A stretch of 64,000 nucleotides of DNA from Ceratothoa steindachneri (Eukaryota > Arthropoda > Malacostraca > Isopoda > Cymothoidae). Position 1 is the stretch's first letter. Every line of letters begins with the position of its first letter. The notes under the pieces are model-generated. The model searched no databases and was not told where the DNA came from. It worked only from the letters and a program-made list of their open reading frames with translations. The translations under genes were made by a program, and so were the position numbers. Shown in pieces: positions 47,365-56,066 of the stretch. The DNA is taken from NCBI GenBank assembly GCA_963969495.1, contig OZ018328.1, positions 4,207,886 to 4,271,885 on the forward strand, in the 5' to 3' direction.

Positions 47365-50300
47365 GCCTGGAGGGCATATTCCTTCGATGGAATTGCCGTG
47401 GACTCCGGACCAACTGGGAGGAGCTGCGGAGGCTCGTCTCGTCCCGTTCCCCGTTAGCTATTTTTTTGCAGGAGACCATGCTAGGCGCGTGCCCGCTGCC
47501 TGCCCTCCCGGGGTATAAGGGTCTTGCGACCCCAAAACCGCGGGATGGCCGGGCTGGGGGATGCGCGGTTTACACCCGGCATGATGTCTCCGTTCTTCCT
47601 TTCTCTTTAGATACCTCCTTTCAGGCAGTGGCTGTGCAGCTGCACCTGGATAGGAGGTATACTATCATTTCTGCGTACATTCCACCGTCAGCTGACTTCG
47701 ACGCGGGGGACTTCCGCCGCGTCGTGGCACGGTTGCCGAGGCCCTATCTCTTGCTTGGAGATCTGAACGGCAGGCATCCTCTCTGGGGAGATTACTCCAT
47801 AAATCCCAGGGGACAAGTCCTTGCCGATCTGATCGAAGAGCTTGAGATGGGTGTCCTAAACGTGGATGAGTTTACGCATCACTGTCCGAGAACCGCTTCA
47901 TTTTCTTGCCTTGACCTATCTTGGTGCTCTTCAGATGCACAGCCTGATTTTGATTGGGGGGTGGTCGATGACCTCCATGGTAGTGATCACTTTCCCATTC
48001 AAATATCATTTTCAGGGCAACTGCCGCCTGAGAGACCACCTCGGTGGTGCTTGGCGCGGGCGCGGTGGCCTGCATTTCAGGAAATGACTGAATTCTCTAT
48101 CTCAGTCGAGGAGTTTAGGTCGGTAGATGAGGCCGTTGAGTTCTTCTCCGGCAACCTCATCGCCGTAGGCCTGACTACTATTCCTAGGACGTCTGGCCGT
48201 TTTGCAGGCCGACCACTCCCATGGTGGTCGGCCGAGTGTGAGACGGCCCTCAAACAGAAGCGTTATGCCTACATGCGCTATAAGCGCCGCCCGAACGATT
48301 TCACTGTCGCTGAATTTCGTCGGGCTAGGGCTAGGTTCCGGTATATTTCGAAGCACGCCCGCCGCTCTTCTTGGCGGGCATACGTGTCTTCACTTAACGG
48401 GAAGACCCCTTTAGCTGAGGTGTGGAAGCGAGTCAAAAGGATTCGGGGCAAGTTCTCGCAGGACCCCCCTCCCGTTCTCCAGGAGAATGGGACCGCAATC
48501 TCGGACCCCGCGTCCGTGGCGGAATCCTTAGCGACCGCTTTTTCCGCATTCTCTAGCCGTGATGCTGCTCCGCCAGCATTCAGTGCACGTCATGATGTCG
48601 CGGAAGGCCGCCGGCTGGACTTTACCTCCAGAGGCGGAGAACCCTTCAACGACAAGTTTACTGTGAGTGAGTTGCGTTCCGCTCTCGCTTCGTGCGCGGA
48701 CGCCGCCCGTGGTCCGGACGATGTCCCGTGCGCCATGCTTCGACGCCTGGGTGAGCGAGGCGTGGCCTTTCTGTTGGATTTGTTCAACGGGATCTGGGTG
48801 GGGGGGTCTTCTCCCGGACTCCTGGCGAATCGCTACTGTGCTCGCCTTTCGCAAGCCGGGGAGAGATCACTCTACTCCGACCGGTTTCCGCCCAATCTCT
48901 CTAACCTCTTGCGTGTGTAAGTTGATGGAGAAATTGGTAAATGTTAGATTAGCCTATTTCCTGGACAGCGGAGGCCATCTGTCTTCGGCACAGTGCGGCT
49001 TCCGTAAGTTCCACTCCACGTCGGATGCTCTGCTCCGACTGGAAAGTGCCGTCTGCGAGGCTTTCCTTCGTACACAGCACTACGCCACGGTGTTTTTTGA
49101 TCTGGAGAAGGCCTATGATACCGCATGGCGATACGGTATCATGGAGACTCTCCACACGATGGGGGCGAGGGGACGCCTCCCAATTTTTATATCTGAATTT
49201 TTGCGAGATCGTCGATTCCGCGTACGGGTGGGGGGAGCCCTCTCCGGCCCAAAGGAGCAGGAAGAGGGTGTCCCGCAGGGAAGTGTCCTCAGTGTCACAC
49301 TCTTTGCCCTGAGCATCAACGGCATCACCTCGGTGCTGCCGGAAGATGTTCTCGCTACGCTCTACGTGGACGACCTTTCGATCTCTTTTGGCGCGGCCCA
49401 GATGCCAACTCTGGAGCGTCGACTCCAACAGGCATTGAACCGCGTCTCTCACTATGCCGAAGCGCACAGGTTTCGGTTTTCTTTGGCCAAGACTAAGGTG
49501 GTGCACTTCTGCCGCCATCCACGGCTTCACCCCGACCCAGATTTGTTTCTTAATGGAGTGCGCCTGGATGTGGTTGAGTCGCACCGTTTCCTTGGTCTTG
49601 TATTCGACCGACGCCTCACCTGGGAGGCTCATATTCGCACCCTTAGGGTCTCTTGTACCCGCGCCATGGACATTCTCCGTTCCGTGACGTTCAGCGCTTG
49701 GGGCGCTGATAGGGCTACCGCCTTACTTTTTTATCGATCCTTTGTTCGCTCGAAGCTCGACTACGGATGCGAGTTTTATGCATCCGCAGCCGAGCGTTTA
49801 TTGCGGAAGGTGGATTCGATCCACCACACCGGCCTTCGCCTTGCGACCGGTGCCTTCCGCACTTCCCCCATTGAGAGCCTGTTGGTCGATGCTGGGGAGA
49901 TGCCACTCTCTCTGCGCCGCGTGCAGTGCATCACTCGCCTGTACGCGCGAGCCCGGCGCCTCCCTCAGTCGCCAACAGCTCTCACTGCATCCGCAGCTGA
50001 TCTCGATGGTGCCTATGCCGCCGAGAGACGCCAGTCATACCCTAAGCCCTTTGGGTTTAGGGCCAGGAAACTCCTTCGAGAGGTAGATATAGCTCTCGGG
50101 CCGGTGGCGCCCCTGGTTCTGCCCAGGACGCCACCCTGGAGGGTACCACATTTGGCTATTTGTCGCCACGCCTCTGCTCCCAAAGCTTGTACTGCGCCGG
50201 GAGTATTGCGTTCGACCTTTTTGGAGCACACATCGTGTCACGCTGGTACCGTGCCAGTGTATACGGATGGCTCCAAGTCCCAAGAGGGGGTCGGCTTCCA

Positions 50301-51071
50301 CGCCGTATCCCCTCTGTTTGAAGTCAGCAGGGCTCTACCAGGCGCTGCGTCTGTCTTCACGGCCGAGCTGGTGGCAATACACCACTCGGTACGGGAGATT
50401 ACGCGACGTGCCCGGTTCGGAGACCGGATTGTGATCTATAGCGACTCACAAAGCGCCCTGAGTGCTCTCGGGGCATTGGAATCTCCGCATCCCCTGGTTC
50501 GCGATATCCGTGACGCCACGGTTTTGGCGAGCCGGGCAGATGTCGAGATTATCTTCTGCTGGGTTCCTGGACATGTAGGAATGAGGGCGCCAAAGAGTCC
50601 GCGAGGACTTTGCGACCGGACCAGAGTTTCTCTCTTCCTCACACTGACTACATGGCAGGAATACGGGCAGCTTTTCGGACTGCTTGGCAAAGAAGATGGG
50701 AGACGGTCGAGGGGAACTTAAAGTTGCGTGCCATTGCGCCGCGACTGTTCCCATGGACCTATCCCTCAATGCCGCGGCGGCTTTAGGTTGCTTTCTGTCG
50801 TCTTCGAATCGGACACACTCGTGTGACGCATCGCTACTTGTTGGAGCGCTCGCCTGCGCCCTATTGCAACGACTGCGTCGTCCCCCAGACTGTTCGGCAC
50901 ATTCTTGTCGAATGTCCCAGTCTGGGTGATCTTCGCGCACGATACCTGTCCCGGTACCGGGATGGGCGGGGTCGCTACCGCCTGTCTCTTGTACTCGGGA
51001 CGAGTGCGTGCACCATGACTAGTGGACTTATTGACTTTTGGGGGGAGGCTGGCCTTCTCCCTTTAATTTAA
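47262..51071 (+). pseudogene. LINE-A g2 ORF2 (endonuclease, RT, RNase H, CCHC)
   Basis: ORF2 overlaps the end of ORF1 by about 100 nt. Endonuclease (47370-48000): LRWNCRGL, IFLQETML, SAYIPPSADFD, LLLGDLNGRHPLWGD, SDHFPI. RT (about 48700-49450): FRPISLTSCVCKLMEKLV, FFDLEKAYDTAWR, EEGVPQGSVLSVTLF, TLYVDDLSISF (about 49360). RNase H (about 50255-50600): YTDGSKSQEGVGF, FTAELVAI, IYSDSQSALSAL, WVPGHVGM. A C-terminal finger YCNDCVVPQTVRHILVEC lies at about 50860-50920. Breaks: a G-run insertion near 48805, a 22-nt deletion near 50580 that removes the last RNase H Asp, and a TAG near 50787. EN and RT catalytic residues are intact. Confidence 0.9.
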
Positions 51072-51172
51072 CCCAGTTTAATTGTTGTTGTTGTTTTTGT
51101 TATTGTTTTTGTTATTGCTTTTTTATTGTTATTGTTATCTCTTTTTATTGTTTCCTGTTTAATTTTTAAAGT

Positions 51173-51227
51173 AGCCTAGAACTAGGCTGTTTGTTTACGG
51201 CGACTAATGCCTAAGTCGGCAGTCGCC
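51173..51227 (+). other. Conserved double hairpin at LINE-A 3' end
   Basis: AGCCTAGAACTAGGCT folds into a 7-bp stem. It is followed by GGCGACT...AGTCGCC (51199-51227), which encloses a GCC...GGC inner pairing. The unit ends about 10 nt before the tail. It recurs in copies a, b, c, d, f and g3 and probably serves as the RT recognition site. Confidence 0.7.
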
Positions 51228-51260
51228 AGATAGCCCCTTAATTAATAAAAAACAAAACAA

Positions 51261-52169
51261 ACGCCCTGAGTTCTCTCGGGGCATTGGAATCTCCGCATCC
51301 CCTGGTTCGCGATATCCGTGACGCCACGGTTTTGGCAAGCCGGGCAGATGTCGAGATTATCTTCTGCTGGGTTCCTGGACATGTAGGAATTGCGGGGAAT
51401 GAGCGCGCCAAAGAGTCCGCGAGGACTCTGCGACCGGACCAGCGTTTCGCTCTTCCTCACACCGACTACATGGCAGCAATACGGGCAGCTCTTCGGACTG
51501 CTTGGCAAAGAAGATGGGAGACGGTCGAAGGGAACTTAAAGTTGCGTGCCATTGCGCCGCGACTGTTCCCATGGACCTATCCCCCAATGCCGCGGCGGCT
51601 TCAGGTTGCTTTCTGTCGTCTCCGAATCGGACACACTCGTGTGACGCATCGCTATCTGATGGAGCGCTCGCCTGCGCCCTATTGCAACGACTGCGTCGTC
51701 CCCCAGACTGTTCGGCACATTCTTGTCGAATGTCCCAGTCTGGGTGATCTTCGCGCACGATACCTGTCCCATTACCGGGATGGGCGGGGTCGCTACCGCC
51801 TGTCCCTTGTGCTCGGGACAGATTCGTGCACATTGACTTGTGAACTTGTTGACTTCTTGGGGGAGGCCGGCCTTCTCCCTATTATTTAAGCAAGGTTTGT
51901 TTGTTGTTGTTTTTTTGTTTTGTTTTTTTTTGCATTTGTTTTTTTGTTTTGTTTTGGTTTTTTTTCTTTAGTTGCACGCTCCTGCGCCGGGGGGACCTCT
52001 CCCCGACGCACCAGCTTGCTTCCTTTCCCCCTTTGGGGGTGTTGTTTTGTTGTTTTTTTCTCTCTTTAATTTCATTTTAAAGTAGCCTAGAACTAGGCCA
52101 GTTTTAATACGGCGACTAATGCCCAAGTAGGCAGTCGCCAGATGAGCTCTTAAAAAAAAAAAAAAAAAA
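51261..52169 (+). mobile_element. LINE-A composite, piece g3: 3' end
   Basis: It starts inside RNase H (ALSSLGALESPHPL), just after the tail of g2, and reaches a different 3'UTR with a GC-rich insert (about 51970-52030) and an A18 tail (52152-52169). Its tail touches the right target duplication, so it forms the 3' terminus of the inserted unit. Confidence 0.92.
51284..51889 (+). CDS. LINE-A g3 ORF2 C-terminal fragment, open
   Basis: 201 open codons cover the end of RNase H (FCWVPGHVGIAGNERAKESA) and the C-terminal region with PYCNDCVVPQTVRHILVEC, ending at VDFLGEAGLLPII. Compared with copy a, four codons (Thr-Asp-Glu-Gly) including the last catalytic Asp are missing, in frame. No start codon context; it cannot be expressed as an independent protein without an upstream part. 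Confidence 0.85.
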   Translation: MESPHPLVRDIRDATVLASRADVEIIFCWVPGHVGIAGNERAKESARTLRPDQRFALPHTDYMAAIRAALRTAWQRRWETVEGNLKLRAIAPRLFPWTYPPMPRRLQVAFCRLRIGHTRVTHRYLMERSPAPYCNDCVVPQTVRHILVECPSLGDLRARYLSHYRDGRGRYRLSLVLGTDSCTLTCELVDFLGEAGLLPII

Positions 52170-52182
52170 TGACTCCGATTGA
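52170..52182. repeat. Target site duplication, right, of LINE-A composite g
   Basis: TGACTCCGATTGA, identical to 43482-43494. Confidence 0.95.
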
Positions 52183-53422
52183 AAGTTCCAATGTCCACTA
52201 GTTATCCCTTGTAGACTGAATCAACGGTAACCAGCTTATTACTTGCCAGAGGTAAGGAAATTAGAAGAAAATGGTGGTTTTATAGGTTTTAATCTTGGTC
52301 TTATAACCACCTCAGTTCTGGCAAGTGAAATCGCTGAGTTCCTGGTTCGCACTGTGCTCACGTCCTTGTAACTGGCTATCCGTGTTAACAGACTCAGTGT
52401 TTCTTGCATTTTTCTCTCTATCAGACTGTCTGTGTGTGTTTATTACAAGACTTTTTAATTCTAACGAAATATTAGGGGCGTGGCTCCGTTTCCCCAATCC
52501 GAGAGCTGGGCAGAGCCTCTTTGATCAGAGGGTATGTGCGTGTATTTAGTGTAGGTGCGTGTACACCAAGAGAGTGTTCGAATTTGGAAATGTGATTTCT
52601 ATCTATCAGGCCGATAATTATTAACAAATGGCATATTATTTTAGTGTTTGGTTTGTGTGGCCATTTCAATATTTCATCGGGCCAACGGAGTGCTCAATTT
52701 GTGAGGTTCCTTGTTGGCTCTACTTCACCTTGTAATTGAGCGCTTCATACTAAGTGTAATAGTTAAGAAAGGAAACTTTCTTGCCAGACAAAACCTGTCT
52801 TAATATACAATTAAAGCACCAAAGATAATTTCAAAAGTGAATACAAAACCCTTTGTCCATTAATTAATAGAGATTGGAATTATTAGAAAGCTGGTTTTAT
52901 GTACATAGTTAAACTTTAAGAGGCCTATGTACATACACACGACTCACAAAGCTCATGAATGGTTAGTGAACTTAATATTGTGATACGATCAAAGCCATAG
53001 AGAAAATCAATTAAAACACCTCAACTTAAAATACTGCTAATTTAACATTATAAATAATCCCCCAACTTCTCTATTGTAGATGTAGTGGAGGAAATGAGAT
53101 CATATATGTAAATTATTTAAATCCGTAGGGTTTATACCGGATGAGTGTTATTCAAGTTTATTTTCCGGTTCATCGAGAGGCATTTTGGAGCAGATCGGAA
53201 TTCGAGGTCAACACATCCGGAGCTATTTTTTGGAAAATTAAAATCTCAAAAAATTACAGAATTTTAACTTAAACTGAATATAAATAATGAACATACTATA
53301 AATATGACCCCGTGTGCTAAAGTAGAGGAACCGAATTGAAAAGAAATGAACTCTGGAATTCTCCAAATATTCAAATTCACTTTAGAAAAACGCTAATTAA
53401 ACATAGGCATTTCTAACAAGCC

Positions 53423-54044
53423 CTAGGGTGCGATATAAATTTGTGTCCTCACACTAAGGGAGGTACGCTTCAGAGAGTAGTAATCTCCATGGAAGGACTC
53501 CCAGTTATTGCCGTCGGCGTAGGATATGGGATTTTCTTCGTAGGGAAAACCATTTAAGTTAGCATTGTGACAAAACCTGTTCTACCCAAGATACTTTAAA
53601 CCTTTTTGTGCATGAGTCACCATGATCATCATTATTTTGATCTTTGATCGAGAATTGGCGTCCACTGTGATAAGCGAAGGTATCCTCCGCATTTGCAGAG
53701 TATGGAGCCAAGTCCAGCCACTACTTGTCACTGGCGTCCTCAAGTCTTTAAGGTCGATCCGGAGTTCCATAAGAACGTCAATCACTAAGGTGTGTATGGT
53801 GTCAAGGCCAAGCCAAAACTCCCCTCCGTCGAGAATTCCGAAGCCCAGTCGGTAGTCGACCCAATTTACAAAAATGTCTTCCCTTTGAGGTAGCACTTGG
53901 GTGTTGAAGCACCGTTCAGCCCCCTCCGTCGGTCGTCTGATTACAGAACACTGCTGCGGAACGATTGTGGCAGCACACGCACGGGTACACGGTTCGAACT
54001 CCTGACTGAGTGTCACCGCGATGAAGCAGGTCTACGCATTTTCG
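53423..54044 (-). pseudogene. Fibrinogen-related (FReD, techylectin-like) domain pseudogene
   Basis: Read across frames on the minus strand it gives nearly a whole fibrinogen C-terminal domain. KCVDLLHRGDTQSGVRTVYP lies near 54040-53980 and VFCNQTTDGGG, then a stop where the conserved Trp belongs, near 53950. After a shift come FVNWVDYRLGFGILDGGEFW and LGLDTIHTL, with ELRIDLKD (53870-53745). Then DASDK, a stop, and WLDLAPYSANAEDTFAYHSG and QFSIKDQNNDDHGDSCTKRF (53735-53610). A last shift leads to CHNANLNGFPYEENPISYA and NNWESFHGDYYSLKRTSL, with the terminal stop at 53423-53425. Such secreted lectin-like proteins bind microbial sugars in arthropod immunity. At least two stops and three shifts make it a pseudogene. 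It has no intron within the domain. Confidence 0.88.
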
Positions 54045-55494
54045 AGGCGGGTTCTTATGCCCCGTCAAATTGCTGATTGTGTCCAGAATAAGGTTCTGTC
54101 GAGTCTTTATCTAGATTAAAACCGAAGTCTTCCTTGTGTCTTTACAGAGAGTGATACTTTTGGAGACTCACGAAGGAGAGAAGCTGATCTCGCTGAAGAG
54201 AGTCTTGAAGTCGTCTACTGGAGAGGCTTGTTCCTCAGTCGTCTACTGGAGAGGCTTGTTCCTCTTGACTTTTTGCATTCAAAATTACCCTCGGCAGTAC
54301 CACTAATTTTAGAACCTTCAACATCGTGGTTAGGGAGAAAGTTAATTCCTTGCTTGTAATCTCACAACTGACGAAGTGGCAAAAAGAAATCCTTCCTTTA
54401 TAAAGAAGGAAAGAAGTCATCAAACTTTAAGTTTATTTTGAACATTGATGTGGACAGTGTAGTGGGTAGGCATTGCGATGACAAGATACGGGTGTTTTCT
54501 CTAAAATATTTACGTTTTACCCAAATATTGATATAAGCTTAAACACATTGAGTCTATATATCTTAAAATGATTTAATTTTCTCTTGGATTAATTTAGAGG
54601 GATGGGTATATAGACATTTTGAAGTTTACTTTTACCTGGTCGCCAAAAATGCGTAAGGAGTTGAAAGTGGCATTTTTTGATCATTTCAGAAATTCACTTA
54701 AAGGGTTTCTGTCATAATTCAATTATTCCCAACGGTCTCTGCTAAATTCCGGGTTCCACTTAGCCAATTTATTGTTATTATTACACTTAGGATAATTCAT
54801 GTTCTGTAGTTGAATTAATGTTTCTCTTGTTTTGCTTTAAATGTAGTTTTTACTTATTTGTTGTTTCTCAGATTTAAAAAATTCCCTAAAAGTCTTTGAA
54901 GTCTCGACTTGACCGAATATTCAACCTGCAGCCGAGATCCTGCACGGGTAAATATGGGGATTTTGACCTATCCCAGGACCAACAATCTGAGTCGAATAAA
55001 CATGGGCCCTTTAGCATTAAAGGATTTCGTACAACTTTATTAATGAGATCTTTAAATCACAACTCAACGTGGGAAAATATATTGCCGACTTGTTTATGTT
55101 TTTCCATTAACTGACTTGTGCCTTTGATCTGCCCCTAAAGAAAATAAATTATAGCCATGCCGTCCCCAAAATGGGGGCTCTATTTAAAAAAAATCCTATT
55201 ATTAGCTATGCGTTAATAGTTAAATGCACTAAGTATTTGAATTTGAGAGCTGAACTCCTTTGAATTCCTTCATATCTAATCCCTTCATAGCAGACCCCGA
55301 TTTAAGTAAAGCATAAGTAAATCGATACACGTTGCCATTCTGGGAATCTAATTAATTCACATTATTTATGACCTAATCTCTGTGTGTCCGAAAGCTACCT
55401 ATGGGGGTACACACTCATTTTCTCCTGCGTAGCGGTCTTCTTATATTTACCATCTATCTTTCTCTGTCTCTCCCTCCTCTCTTTCTCTCTCTCT

Positions 55495-55498
<4 letters not shown>
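54045..55498. other. No recognisable gene
   Basis: A 27-bp word (GTCGTCTACTGGAGAGGCTT...) is tandemly duplicated at about 54208-54262. The rest is AT-rich without a domain I can name. Upstream parts of the fibrinogen-type gene could lie here, but none is evident. Confidence 0.5.

Positions 55499-55550
<52 letters not shown>
55499..55550. repeat. (TA)n microsatellite at the 3' end of PLE-B1
   Basis: About 52 bp of TA repeats. Confidence 0.97.
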
Positions 55551-55552
<2 letters not shown>

Positions 55553-55757
55553 GCAGTATATTTCCATTATGGCAGGTAAGCGACCGCTAGTCTCAGGTTA
55601 ATGTTTTTCTTTTCAATCTTCTCGATTTGTCATATGTTCGCCTTTTCTTCAATGTTCAACCCGTGAATAAGCCTACCGAAGTTCATTAGAGATTGATATT
55701 CATTAATTGCAAAAAGGTGGAAGGAAATCAATGTACCTTAGCACTTTCTTTCATTAT

Positions 55758-55799
55758 GTTAACGCGTTTCGATATGACTAGTATCATCTTCAGAGTTAA
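55758..55799 (-). ncRNA. Hammerhead ribozyme motif HHR-B1
   Basis: On the minus strand: TTAAC...T, CTGAAGA, T, stem II GATA/TATC with a 7-nt loop, GAAAC, GCGTT. Stem III ACGCGT is palindromic, as in HHR-B2. A base seems lost after the cleavage triplet (GTT here, GTC in B2), so stem I pairs in a shifted register. Confidence 0.72.
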
Positions 55800-56066
55800 A
55801 ATGAAAAATTAATACGTGTATTCCAGTTTATATGTCATAAAATATGTGTTGACAAACAGAACGTAGACACATGTATTCGAACTAGCAAGCTGAAGAGGTG
55901 CAGATCGAGGAAGTGTAAGTGAGCAGGCAGAGAGGAAGGGGGGGGGTAAGCAGCTTCCAGAGGTAATTATCGGCTAGAGGCAACTGTTTTAAATGCACCT
56001 GGTCCTTGGATTTCCTCGTCTTGCAGTTGGCAGGATTTCACAGGAGTTAGATTGGATATGTAGACT

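Larger units (their letters stand above)
44405..51260 (+). mobile_element. LINE-A composite, piece g2: complete element, reference copy
   Basis: It extends from the intact 5' terminus to the 3' hairpins (51173-51188, 51199-51227) and an AT-rich tail ending at ACAAAACAAA. It has ORF1 (44935-47364), ORF2 (47262-51071), a 5'UTR of about 530 nt and a 3'UTR of about 190 nt. This copy has the fewest breaks and was used to interpret the others. The family looks like the I group: zinc-knuckle ORF1, APE endonuclease, RT, RNase H. Target duplications in this window are 12-13 bp. Confidence 0.93.
43153..53135. repeat. ~610-bp duplication, unit 2, interrupted
   Basis: The first part is 43153 to about 43385 and the second part about 52765-53135. 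Between them lie an unassigned ~670-bp segment (43386-43494 plus 52183-52764) and, inside that, the LINE-A composite. Confidence 0.8.

Noticed and set aside
53622..53855. Plus-strand 77-codon frame over the fibrinogen pseudogene
   Set aside because: Antisense shadow; the minus strand carries the conserved fibrinogen motifs.
55384..55601. Signal-peptide-like small ORFs before the TA array
   Set aside because: Most of the frame is CT-rich and TA simple sequence.
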